DNA from: a virus
Reading direction: 5' to 3' (one strand)
Length of the DNA stretch: 20,710 bases
Virus record (IMG/VR): IMGVR_UViG_3300009181_000440
Span: 1-20,710 of that record
Of this stretch, positions 1 to 7,567 are shown piece after piece. Each line of letters opens with the position of its first letter. The stretch's first letter is position 1. Made by a program: the position numbers and the translations under genes. Below the pieces are notes generated by a model, which did no database searches, was not told the DNA's origin, and saw nothing but the letters and a program-made list of their open reading frames with translations.

Positions 1-1
1 C

Positions 2-898
2 GCAGCTAAGGATCTAAAAGCCTCGATCGACGAGCTCACTAAGACAATTTCAGAGATTAAGGCGATACAGCAGGGCACAGGTGTTGGACCATCGGGCTCT
101 GCGTTATTAAACGATCTTGAGTTTAAACAGAAATCCACAGCGATGTCGGACAAATTAGGTGTAAATCACCAGCAACTGATGGGGTTGATGAATTTCGAGA
201 GTGCGGGGTTGAACCCCGGAGCAGTTAACACACAGTCTGGAGCTACTGGATTAATTCAGTTTTTGCCTAGCACTGCCCAGGAGTTAAAAACTTCGACAGC
301 GGCTCTGAAAAATATGTCTGGGGTTGATCAGTTACCATATGTTGAGAAATTTCTTTCCCCATTCCTGAAAAACGCAAAAGACCAAAACGGCAAGGTGTCT
401 GCTAGTGATTTATATGCTGCTGTGTTTATGCCCGCAGCGGTGGGAAAGGCTGATAATTTTGTTCTGGGAGAGCGAGGTAGTGATACCCTCTCTTTAGATA
501 AAAACGCATCTCTTGATAAAATTTATAGCCAAAATCCGGGATTAGATGTTAATAAAGATGGTAAAATTACCAAAGGTGAACTGGGCGACATAATTACGCG
601 GGAAACAAAAAATCTTTTTCCTGAATCACCCGGCAGAGCACTGGGCAGCTATGGCATGACCGGCAAACTATTCGAGGACTTTGGCGCTGGCACCGCCATC
701 ACAGCACATGGTTCCGAAGCCATAGTCACACAGCCGCAGATGGCCACCATTGTGGAAAGCAGTATGAGCAAGATCACCAGCACACTGATTCAGAGTCAGA
801 CAGATGGGCAGAATCAGATGATATCTTTGCTGAATGAGATGTTGTCAGTGCTGCGTCGAGCCAATCGTTACCAGGAACAGATTGCTCAGAATGTATAA
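2..898 (+). CDS. Tail tape-measure-like protein, C-terminal part with lytic transglycosylase domain (partial)
   Basis: The frame is open to the left edge, so this is the C-terminal part of a larger protein; the ATG at 143 lies inside it and is not the true start. Numbering from that ATG, residues 15-45 match a soluble lytic transglycosylase (SLT) core: FES with candidate catalytic Glu19, then GATGLIQFLPSTA. Residues 135-146 form a canonical 12-residue EF-hand loop (D-x-N-x-D-G-x-I-x-x-x-E), probably calcium binding. The last ~85 residues (GSYGMTGKLFEDFG, then AHGSEAIVTQPQMA, then a helical tail) resemble the C termini of phage tape-measure proteins. The likely role is local peptidoglycan cleavage during DNA injection, carried in the tail. 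It lies upstream of the portal gene, from which gene A separates it. The SLT call is good; the tape-measure call is inferred from the C-terminal motif. Confidence 0.7.
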   Translation, partial: AAKDLKASIDELTKTISEIKAIQQGTGVGPSGSALLNDLEFKQKSTAMSDKLGVNHQQLMGLMNFESAGLNPGAVNTQSGATGLIQFLPSTAQELKTSTAALKNMSGVDQLPYVEKFLSPFLKNAKDQNGKVSASDLYAAVFMPAAVGKADNFVLGERGSDTLSLDKNASLDKIYSQNPGLDVNKDGKITKGELGDIITRETKNLFPESPGRALGSYGMTGKLFEDFGAGTAITAHGSEAIVTQPQMATIVESSMSKITSTLIQSQTDGQNQMISLLNEMLSVLRRANRYQEQIAQNV

Positions 899-937
899 AA
901 GGCCAGTGAGTAATAGTCCAGGATACTGAAGTCAAGG

Positions 938-945
938 CTAAATAT
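938..945 (+). promoter_or_regulatory. T4-type late promoter-like element for gene A
   Basis: CTAAATAT ends five bases before the ATG at 950. It resembles the T4 late -10 element TATAAATA read by the gp55 sigma factor. Transcription would begin at or within a base or two of the start codon, giving a leaderless message. The same arrangement occurs before gene B. Confidence 0.4.
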
Positions 946-949
946 CAGC

Positions 950-2695
950 ATGACACTGGCAGAACAGCTGACATCATTGATTGCGGGTCTAAATTCCACA
1001 TCTTTTCCCAGACTGATTAAACGGCACGCTGGTATATTTCAGTCATTGATTTCAGCGACCGATAAGTTCAATCCCAAGAACATCAATCATAGAATTTGGA
1101 TAGTAATTCACGGTGAACCGCCAGTATGCAGTCAAGGCAATCAGTTGCAATTCAACACCTGGACCAAGGGTTACAGAAAAGGCTGTATACTGGGCAATAA
1201 ATGCCAGTGTGTGGGCGTAATACGAATGAAAGGCCAGCGAGCCACTTTGCAACAGAAGTATGGAGTAACCACAGTAAATGCTATACCTGGTGTCAACGCC
1301 CGCAGAGAACAAACCATGATTGACCGATTCGGGGTTCCGTTTGCAGCCCAGAATGCTGATGTAATGAGTAAACGAAAAGAAACTGTTAAAAATCATTCAG
1401 ATGCCCAACGGGCAGCACGCACACTCCGCGCCCGTGAGACCTTTATACAGCGTTACGGTGTTGATCATCATATGCAGACTGCGGCCAGTCTGGACAAACA
1501 ACAAGCAACTAATATACAACGATATGGTGTTGCTAGGCCCATGCAGAGCCCCGAAATAGCAGCCAAAGCCAGCGCAACTCAGCGGCAACATACTCAGATA
1601 CAGCGTCAACACAAATTATCAGCACAACAACAAACATTATTTACGAATCACGGAGTATCGGCAGCTAGTCGAGTTGGAATAGCTTTATCAGCCTTGGCGA
1701 TACTAGACGACCCAACGCTGTTCACTGAATATGCCAGTACTAGATCTCGTGAGCAAGTCAGTACTGACCTTGGCATTCATATGCATACAGTTTACATGTA
1801 TGCACGCAAACATAACTGTCAATCTGTGTTTCAGAAACCCAGCATGAGCAAGTTTGAACGCGAAGTTGGCGATTTTTTTCTGGGTCTGGGTATAACCACA
1901 GTTTCTGGAGATCGATCTATACTGGCTGGCCGCGAGCTGGATATTTGGGTACCTGATCATCAGTTAGCGGTGGAATGCTCGGGATTATATTGGCATTCAG
2001 AAAATTCCAGTGGCAGAACCAAGGAATATCATGCAACAAAATTTAAATCATGTTGGGCTCAGAATATCAACTTGGTTACTATCTGGGAAGATCAGTGGAA
2101 CAATCAACAAATTCAGATTAAGAATAGAATTCTGCACATGCTTAAACTCAGCCCCAGGGTTGCGTCTGCTAGACAATGTACTGCGAAATTGATAGATAAC
2201 GCCACAGCCGCAGATTTCTTACAACAACATCATCTGCAGGGAAAATCCAGAGCTAAAATAAATTTAGGACTATTTAATAATAATCAATTAGTCGCAGTTA
2301 TGACTTTTGGACAACCCAGATTTAGTACCCATGCTGACTGGGAACTTATACGGTATGCGTGTGCAGGGTCAGTACCAGGGGCGGCGCGGAAGTTGTTTGC
2401 ATATTTTGTCAATGAATATCGTCCAGCATCGGTACTGAGTTATGCAGACAACAGCTGGGGTCCAGGTAATATGTACCAGACACTGGGGTTTGAGTTTGTG
2501 AAGTCACAGACAGGTTACTGGTATACTGATTACCAACACAGATTTAATCGTATGGGATATCAAAAACACAAAATTGTGTCACTGGTTCCTGATGGTGCTG
2601 ACAAAACTGAATGGCAAATAGCACAAGAGCTGGGGTTAGACCGTATATGGGATTGCGGACAAAGCACTTACCAGTGGAGCAGTAAACATAAATAA
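950..2695 (+). CDS. Vsr-like (PD-(D/E)XK/EDxHD) homing endonuclease-type protein with C-terminal GNAT/Mom-like domain (gene A)
   Basis: Free-standing 581-residue protein. The N-terminal ~90 residues carry a Cys cluster (C60, C79, C85, C87) that may bind zinc. Residues ~100-240 contain five repeats centred on YGV/FGV/HGV, a pattern common in phage homing-nuclease DNA-binding regions, followed by a helix-turn-helix-like stretch around 265-288. Residues 300-400 form a Vsr-type nuclease fold: LDIWVP (D331), LAVE (E342), GLYWHS, then H361 and K364. After a linker ending ASARQC (~410), residues ~410-520 resemble a GNAT/Mom-type acyltransferase fold (LGLFNNNQLVAVMTFG; WELIRYAC; VLSYADNSWGPGNMYQTLGF). 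The C terminus ends in RIWDCG, shared with genes B and C. It sits between the tape-measure and portal genes and its stop overlaps a late promoter. I see no Shine-Dalgarno. Endonuclease fold confident; homing role inferred; acyltransferase fold tentative. Confidence 0.75.
   Translation: MTLAEQLTSLIAGLNSTSFPRLIKRHAGIFQSLISATDKFNPKNINHRIWIVIHGEPPVCSQGNQLQFNTWTKGYRKGCILGNKCQCVGVIRMKGQRATLQQKYGVTTVNAIPGVNARREQTMIDRFGVPFAAQNADVMSKRKETVKNHSDAQRAARTLRARETFIQRYGVDHHMQTAASLDKQQATNIQRYGVARPMQSPEIAAKASATQRQHTQIQRQHKLSAQQQTLFTNHGVSAASRVGIALSALAILDDPTLFTEYASTRSREQVSTDLGIHMHTVYMYARKHNCQSVFQKPSMSKFEREVGDFFLGLGITTVSGDRSILAGRELDIWVPDHQLAVECSGLYWHSENSSGRTKEYHATKFKSCWAQNINLVTIWEDQWNNQQIQIKNRILHMLKLSPRVASARQCTAKLIDNATAADFLQQHHLQGKSRAKINLGLFNNNQLVAVMTFGQPRFSTHADWELIRYACAGSVPGAARKLFAYFVNEYRPASVLSYADNSWGPGNMYQTLGFEFVKSQTGYWYTDYQHRFNRMGYQKHKIVSLVPDGADKTEWQIAQELGLDRIWDCGQSTYQWSSKHK
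2687..2694 (+). promoter_or_regulatory. T4-type late promoter-like element for the portal gene
   Basis: CATAAATA overlaps the stop codon of gene A and lies 22 bases before the portal TTG start. It leaves room for the GAGGA ribosome site at 2703-2707. The placement lets the portal be transcribed independently of the inserted nuclease gene. Confidence 0.5.
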
Positions 2696-2716
2696 CGGAA
2701 ACGAGGAATAACCCAA

Positions 2717-5662
2717 TTGTCCTGGAAAAAATACTTCAAAGCCCCTAATACTGGCGGTGGCCTAAGTCCAATTAATGGCGGAGGTGCTGCTCAGCAGAAC
2801 TTCAAGTTTCAGAATTATGGTAGTCTGCTGCCTGAAGTGTACATGGGCCATCCTAATCGCATTGAACGGTATAATCAATTCGAGAGCATGGACCTTGACA
2901 GTGAGGTCAACAGTGCATTGGACATCATCGGTGAATTCTGCACACAGCCCAACGAACAAAATGGATTAGCATTTGATATTCACTATCATGACAAGCCCAC
3001 TGAGACTGAGATTGGCATCATCAAGAAGCAGTTACAAGCATGGTGTAGCTTAAATCAGTTTGATCGCCGAACTTTCAAGATGTTCAGAAATGTGCTGAAG
3101 TACGGTGACCAAGTATTTGTCAGAGATCCCGAAACATTCAAGCTGATGTGGGTAGACATGAGTAATCTGTTGAAGATCATCGTTAACGAATCTGACGGCA
3201 AAGTACCCGAACAATATGTAATTCGTAACATCAACCCTAACCTGGAAAATATGAGTGTTACTCAGGTCAGTGCTGAAAACTTGTATTACAGTCAGCCTAA
3301 TACTGCTGGCTCAGGTGCATCAGCATACAATACACCCAACAGTCCTTTCAGCAACAACAGCCGGTTCATGCATGGCATCAGAGAAATCACACTGGATGCT
3401 GAAAATATACTACATTTAAGTCTAACAGAAGGTCTGGATGGAACTTGGCCATTTGGCAACAGTATCCTGGAAAATATCTTCAAAGTATACAAGCAGAAAG
3501 AACTGCTGGAAGACTGTATTGTAATTTACCGTGTGCAGCGAGCACCAGAACGGCGTGTGTTCAAGATTGATACTGGTAATATGCCCAGTCACATGGCCAT
3601 GGCGTTTGTGGAGCGTGTGAAAAACGAAATACATCAACGCCGTATACCCAACAGCAATGGCGGACAAAGCTTCATGGACAGCACATATAATCCCATGTGC
3701 TTGGATTTAACTACACGAATTCCGTTACTGGATGGCCGTACACTGCCGTTGGCTACAATCATTGATGAATTTGATGCTGGCAAAGAGAACTGGGTGTACA
3801 GTTGTGATCCCATAACTGGAGAAGTTATGCCCGGGGTAATTGACTGGGCAGGCATTACCAAACGCGATGCTGCTGTAATTAAGCTTACATTGGATAACGG
3901 AGAAGAATTAATTTGTACTCCGGATCACAAGATTCCGGTATTGGGTAAGGGGTTTGTTGCTGCTCGGGATCTCACCACTACAGATAGCCTGATCGCATAT
4001 AATACACAAGATAAAAAAATATCTAACAAATCATCTGAATATCAACAAGTTTGGGACCATAAATCCAAGTCCTGGGTATGGACTCATAGAATGGTAGGAG
4101 AATTTTTCAGAAAACTCAGTAAACATCAAGAATTTACATATCTTGAAGAAAATATTAGTAAAACTAAAGCTGTAATTCATCACAAAGACAGCGATAGATA
4201 CAATAACGACCCAAGCAACCTTGCTTACATGAACAAAGCTGATCATATCTTATATCATGCAGCTCAAAAGAAAAAATTCTGGGATGAAATGACACCAGAA
4301 TACCGGGCTCAGATGACCGGGAAGATTTCTGCAACAGTCAAAGATAACTGGAATAATTTAACACCTCGGGCTCGTCAAGTAGCTTTGGATAATATTCGTT
4401 CAGCACAGAAAAAAGCTATATGGATGCGACAGCATGATCCAACTACTATGGCAAATTATAAGAAAAATGCCGGGGCAAGTAGACGCGGGTACATTCAAAA
4501 AAATCCTGCTTGTAAGCAGCAACTACTTAAAAATTTAGAAAATCGTGTTTTCTTACAGAATCAGCACATAAATTTGACTCAAGAAATGCTGGGTGTTGTG
4601 GTAAATATTGTTAAATCAAACTCTACAAACAAGAATCAAGTACTGGATATTTGCGATCACCACACTGAATTATTGTCGTTAGTTAAACAAGCCAATCCGA
4701 TCATTGATGGTGTCCAATGTAAAATTGATTTCTCTAAATGGGGTTACAGTAAGATGGATAGGTTACTGAACCAGTTTGGTTATAAAAATTGGAAGACATT
4801 TGTTAAAAATGTTGACTTATATAATCACAAAATTGTCAGTATTGAAACTGTGGAGTCACGTGATGTGGGTACTATTACTGTTGACGGTAAAGAAAGATGG
4901 CATGCACATCATACATTCGCCATTGAGTCTGGCATATTCGTTAAGAACTCAATAAATGAGGATTATTTCTTCCCACAGACTGCTGATGGTCGTGGTAGCA
5001 GTGTGGATATCCTGCAGGGCGGGCAGAATCTAGGAGAAATAGATGATCTTAAATTCTTCACCAACAAGATGTTCCGTGGTTTAAGAATTCCCAGTAGTTA
5101 CTTGCCCACTGGCGCTGAAGATTCAGCAGCAGTACACAATGATGGTAAAGTAGCCACAGCATTGATTCAGGAACATAGATTTAATCAGTATTGTATGCGG
5201 TTACAGTCACTGATATGCAAGCCACTGGATACAGAATTCAAAGCATTCCTGATGTGGCGTGGATTCAACCTGGACAATACCATGTTTGAGCTGCGCATGA
5301 ATGAGCCACAGAATTTTGCTAAGTATCGCCAGGCTGAAGTAGACACTGCGAAAATTTCCAGCTTTAGTCAGCTGGAACAGACGCCCTACATGAGCAAACG
5401 TTTTATGATGAAGCGTTATCTGGGACTAAGTGAAGAAGAAATCCTGGAAAACAATAAGATGTGGCGTGAAGAAAACACCAAGCCTGAAGAAGCCGCTGAA
5501 GTAGACAGCAGCCTGAAGAATGTAGGTATCACATCTGGCAACATGGAAAGTGATCTGGAGTCACTAACACCACCTGAACCTGGTCCCACAGAAATCGGAG
5601 CAGAACCCATCACAGCTACCCCAGTTGCACCGCCACCCACTGGAACCGCGCCCACGGCATAA
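2717..5662 (+). CDS. 20: Portal protein gp20 interrupted by an intein (precursor)
   Basis: 981-codon precursor. The start is TTG, supported by GAGGA at 2703-2707 and by the N terminus SWKKYFKAP. Residues 1-327 and 745-981 are the exteins and join to a 564-residue portal, close to T4 gp20 (524). Recognisable portal motifs are the N-terminal GSLLPEVY...NRIERYNQFESMD, the SALDIIGEFC region, YGDQVFVRD, and after the intein SINEDYFFPQTADGRGS, then GGQNLGEIDDLKFF and MFRGLRIPSSYLP. The dodecameric portal forms the special vertex of the head: it nucleates prohead assembly and is the channel for DNA packaging and ejection. The C-terminal ~40 residues are Pro/Thr-rich and probably disordered. Function requires protein splicing of the intein. 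It begins the head-gene cluster, followed by core, protease, scaffold and capsid genes as in T4. Confidence 0.92.
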   Translation: MSWKKYFKAPNTGGGLSPINGGGAAQQNFKFQNYGSLLPEVYMGHPNRIERYNQFESMDLDSEVNSALDIIGEFCTQPNEQNGLAFDIHYHDKPTETEIGIIKKQLQAWCSLNQFDRRTFKMFRNVLKYGDQVFVRDPETFKLMWVDMSNLLKIIVNESDGKVPEQYVIRNINPNLENMSVTQVSAENLYYSQPNTAGSGASAYNTPNSPFSNNSRFMHGIREITLDAENILHLSLTEGLDGTWPFGNSILENIFKVYKQKELLEDCIVIYRVQRAPERRVFKIDTGNMPSHMAMAFVERVKNEIHQRRIPNSNGGQSFMDSTYNPMCLDLTTRIPLLDGRTLPLATIIDEFDAGKENWVYSCDPITGEVMPGVIDWAGITKRDAAVIKLTLDNGEELICTPDHKIPVLGKGFVAARDLTTTDSLIAYNTQDKKISNKSSEYQQVWDHKSKSWVWTHRMVGEFFRKLSKHQEFTYLEENISKTKAVIHHKDSDRYNNDPSNLAYMNKADHILYHAAQKKKFWDEMTPEYRAQMTGKISATVKDNWNNLTPRARQVALDNIRSAQKKAIWMRQHDPTTMANYKKNAGASRRGYIQKNPACKQQLLKNLENRVFLQNQHINLTQEMLGVVVNIVKSNSTNKNQVLDICDHHTELLSLVKQANPIIDGVQCKIDFSKWGYSKMDRLLNQFGYKNWKTFVKNVDLYNHKIVSIETVESRDVGTITVDGKERWHAHHTFAIESGIFVKNSINEDYFFPQTADGRGSSVDILQGGQNLGEIDDLKFFTNKMFRGLRIPSSYLPTGAEDSAAVHNDGKVATALIQEHRFNQYCMRLQSLICKPLDTEFKAFLMWRGFNLDNTMFELRMNEPQNFAKYRQAEVDTAKISSFSQLEQTPYMSKRFMMKRYLGLSEEEILENNKMWREENTKPEEAAEVDSSLKNVGITSGNMESDLESLTPPEPGPTEIGAEPITATPVAPPPTGTAPTA
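3698..4948 (+). mobile_element. In-frame intein with HNH homing endonuclease inside the portal gene
   Basis: 417 residues (328-744 of the precursor), bounded by Cys1 (CLDLTTRIPL) and a terminal Asn followed by Ser+1 (FVKN|SINEDY). Block A is CLDLTTRIPL, block B is LICTPDHKIPV with the T-x-x-H motif, and the C-terminal blocks are VSIETVESRDVGTITVDG and HHTFAIESGIFVKN. The residue before the terminal Asn is Lys rather than the usual His. Between the splicing blocks, around precursor residues 486-517, is an HNH-type endonuclease: IHHKDSDRYNNDPSNLAYM, then H and YH downstream. A Lys/Asn-rich segment (~520-690), probably DNA-binding, follows. The intein sits at the conserved EDYFFP-preceding position of the portal, corresponding to the stretch before EDFFLP in T4 gp20. 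Intein and boundaries are well supported; splicing activity is inferred. Confidence 0.9.
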
Positions 5663-5665
5663 ATA
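5658..5665 (+). promoter_or_regulatory. T4-type late promoter-like element
   Basis: CATAAATA overlaps the portal stop codon and ends five bases before the ATG at 5671. It has the same sequence as the element before the portal gene. The downstream gene has no visible Shine-Dalgarno, so it may be translated from a leaderless message or by coupling to the portal. Confidence 0.4.
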
Positions 5666-5670
5666 ATCAT

Positions 5671-5883
5671 ATGCTGCTAACTGAAATATATACTGCTGGT
5701 GCTCCTGGGTATAACCAGCCCAAGAACGATCAGAGCGAGCCCAGTCTCGGGGATGTAAGAAAAACTCGTCTCACACTGAGTCAGATTAATTCTCTGAGAT
5801 TGATGAACGATGTTCGTCGCTTTGAGGAAGAACATCGCCTAACTGACATACAGAGACAGTTTGGTGCTAAACCAGCTCAGTAA
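5671..5883 (+). CDS. Small prohead core-like protein (gp67 position)
   Basis: 70 residues, charged, with a predicted helical second half (TRLTLSQINSLRLMNDVRRFEEEHRL) and no membrane segment. It occupies the slot between portal and protease where T4 has the small core protein gp67, which is of similar length (about 80 residues). The N terminus MLLTE ends in L-T-E, which fits the (I/L)-x-E cleavage consensus of gp21-type proteases; removal of a five-residue leader is possible. The ATG lies nine bases after the portal stop, without a clear ribosome site. I do not recognise the family by sequence; the core-protein call rests on position, size and the protease site. Confidence 0.6.
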   Translation: MLLTEIYTAGAPGYNQPKNDQSEPSLGDVRKTRLTLSQINSLRLMNDVRRFEEEHRLTDIQRQFGAKPAQ

Positions 5884-5935
5884 TTTCAGAATCAGCGGTT
5901 TTGAGCTTTAATACTGGGGTTTTCTGTGTAGTAGA

Positions 5936-5943
5936 GTAAATAC
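5936..5943 (+). promoter_or_regulatory. Possible T4-type late promoter
   Basis: GTAAATAC is a weaker match to TATAAATA, 28 bases before the ATG at 5972 and upstream of its AAGGAG site. The spacing suits an ordinary short leader. Confidence 0.35.
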
Positions 5944-5971
5944 CTTTACGAATTCATTGCAAGGAGATCCT

Positions 5972-6844
5972 ATGGGACGTAACTTTGAAAAACTAATTGA
6001 GCATATCATTAATAGTGACGAGGCTGGCGCTCGTAAACTTTTTCACAGCATTGTGGTGAACAAGAGCCGCAGCATCTACGAACAAATTGAAAACGAAGGC
6101 ATGGGATACGGCGCCGAAGAAGAAATGGAAGAGGGCGCTGGTGACTTTGTTGATCAAGTAAACATGGATCATGAGTCAGGCGGCATGATGGAAGCCGATG
6201 ACGAAGACATGGTACCTGAAGATGGTGATGACGAAGACATAGACCTGGGCGGCGCTGACGAAGACATGGGCGTCGAGCATATGGGTGCTGAAGATGTAGA
6301 AGCCCGGGTTGACGATCTGGAATCTGCACTGGATGATCTCAAAGCTGAATTTTCCAAGCTGATGGCTGACGAAGACGACGACGAAGACATGGGCGACGAC
6401 GACGAAGACATGGGCGACGACGACGAAGACATGGGCGACGACGACGAAGACATGGGCGACGAAGACGCAGACATGGACGACGAAGACGAAGAAGACATGG
6501 AAGAAGGCTTCATTCGTGAATACACTGAAAATGTAGGAACACCGTACAAGGGTGGTAAAGTTGCCGGAACTTCAGAACACGACGTCAACTCTCGTAGTGT
6601 AGTTGCTGGTAAGAACAACATGGGTGGTTCTGCCCATAACCTAGCCCAGGGCGGTGAAGCCAAGGGTCGTCCAGCCCCCAGCACCAAGCCAATGAGCAGC
6701 GGCAAGTTCCAGAATGCCCAAGGTGGCGGCTCTGGCAAGCCCAGCGCAGGCCCCAAGGCTGTGAGTAAAGAACAAAGCGGTATCAACAAAGATAGCGTAT
6801 TTGAGTCTCGCAAGACTGTAAAACCTTCAAACAAAAAGAAGTAA
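5972..6844 (+). CDS. Acidic prohead core-like protein (gp68 position)
   Basis: 290 residues when started at the ATG at 5972, chosen because AAGGAG (5961-5966) lies just before it; an in-frame TTG at 5957 lies upstream of that site and is unlikely. Residues 1-45 form a conserved-looking helical head (NFEKLIEHIINSDEAGARKLF, then VNKSRSIYEQIENE). The middle is extremely acidic, with a coiled-coil-like segment (VEARVDDLESALDDLKAEFS) and then four perfect GDDDEDM-type repeats. The C-terminal ~110 residues are Gly/Ser/Lys-rich, basic and probably disordered. Position between a gp67-like gene and gp21 matches T4 gp68, a core protein. The charge split (acidic middle, basic tail) suits an internal scaffold component. 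The family is inferred from position and composition; no enzymatic motif is visible. Confidence 0.65.
   Translation: MGRNFEKLIEHIINSDEAGARKLFHSIVVNKSRSIYEQIENEGMGYGAEEEMEEGAGDFVDQVNMDHESGGMMEADDEDMVPEDGDDEDIDLGGADEDMGVEHMGAEDVEARVDDLESALDDLKAEFSKLMADEDDDEDMGDDDEDMGDDDEDMGDDDEDMGDEDADMDDEDEEDMEEGFIREYTENVGTPYKGGKVAGTSEHDVNSRSVVAGKNNMGGSAHNLAQGGEAKGRPAPSTKPMSSGKFQNAQGGGSGKPSAGPKAVSKEQSGINKDSVFESRKTVKPSNKKK
6374..6457 (+). repeat. Four perfect 21-bp tandem repeats coding (DDDEDMG)4
   Basis: Four identical copies of a 21-bp unit (gac gac gac gaa gac atg ggc) at 6374, 6395, 6416 and 6437, followed by a degenerate copy. The unit is in frame with the acidic core-like gene. Identity at third codon positions points to recent slippage expansion. 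Confidence 0.9.
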
Positions 6845-6871
6845 TCAACTCCGTAATGATTTCGTTTCTGG

Positions 6872-6897
6872 GCCCTGTGGTAGAGATATCACAGGGC
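6872..6897 (+). other. Intergenic hairpin upstream of the protease gene
   Basis: GCCCTGTG (6872-6879) pairs perfectly with CACAGGGC (6890-6897) around a 10-base loop. No T-run follows, so a simple terminator is unlikely. It could be an RNA processing or stability element, or an attenuator setting the ratio of core protein to protease. Confidence 0.55.
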
Positions 6898-6922
6898 ATA
6901 CAGAATAAAGGATTCAGAATAC

Positions 6923-7558
6923 ATGAATAAAACAGCACTTTACGAATATATCAACCCCAGTTCAGCTGCTGTGACTCTGGAATCTGACGAATCACACGGT
7001 GGTAAAAATCTCTACATGAAGGGTGTGTTTATCGAGGGTGGTGTGCGTAATGCCAACCAGAGAATTTACCCTGTCAATGAAATCGCCAGCGCCGTTAAAA
7101 CATTACAGAATCAGATTAATGAACACGGTGGTGTACTGGGCGAGCTGGATCATCCCAGTGATTTAAAAATCAATCTGGACCGCGTAAGCCATATGATAAG
7201 TGACATGTGGATGGACGGGGCCAAAGGTTGTGGTAAATTAAAAGTGTTGCCCACACCCATGGGTAACCTAGTAAAAACCATGCTGGAAGCTGGAGTCAAA
7301 TTGGGCGTCAGCAGCCGAGGCAGTGGTAATGTAAATGAGGGCAGTGGGCATGTAAGTGAATTTGAGATCATCACAGTAGATGTGGTGGCTCAACCCAGTG
7401 CTCCCAATGCTTATCCCACAGCCATCTACGAGGGATTAATGAATTATCGTGGTGGACAAAAGTTATGGGGAATTGCACAGGAGTCAGTGCATCGCCCAGG
7501 CGTGCAGAAGTACTTGCAGGCTGAAATTGTAAAATTGATTCAAGATCTTAAATTATAG
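6923..7558 (+). CDS. 21: Prohead maturation protease gp21
   Basis: 211 residues, the usual size for T4 gp21 (212). Family hallmarks of the T4 prohead serine protease (peptidase S77 type) are visible: FIEGGVRNANQRIYP near residue 36, the His motif GELDHPSD (~residues 73-80), the Ser motif LGVSSRGSG (~127-135) and DVVAQPSAPNAYP (~153-165). The enzyme sits in the prohead core, activates itself, and cleaves scaffold, core and capsid proteins after (I/L)-x-E before DNA packaging. AAAGGA (6907-6912) lies 10 bases before the ATG. It is followed after nine bases by the scaffold gene, so the two are probably co-transcribed and co-regulated. Confidence 0.93.
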   Translation: MNKTALYEYINPSSAAVTLESDESHGGKNLYMKGVFIEGGVRNANQRIYPVNEIASAVKTLQNQINEHGGVLGELDHPSDLKINLDRVSHMISDMWMDGAKGCGKLKVLPTPMGNLVKTMLEAGVKLGVSSRGSGNVNEGSGHVSEFEIITVDVVAQPSAPNAYPTAIYEGLMNYRGGQKLWGIAQESVHRPGVQKYLQAEIVKLIQDLKL

Positions 7559-7567
7559 GAGAGACCC

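Noticed and set aside
143-898. ATG at 143 as the start of a 251-residue gene
   Set aside because: The same frame is open upstream to the window edge and reads as a continuing protein, with no ribosome site before 143.
5957-5971. TTG at 5957 as start of the acidic core-like gene
   Set aside because: The AAGGAG ribosome site lies inside this extension and points to the ATG at 5972.
6374-6457. Tandem repeats as a CRISPR array
   Set aside because: Units are contiguous 21-mers without spacers and lie in frame in a coding sequence.
6169-6834. Minus-strand open frame of 221 residues, almost all Ser
   Set aside because: It is the antisense of the GAC/GAA-rich acidic gene; its composition is an artefact of those codons.
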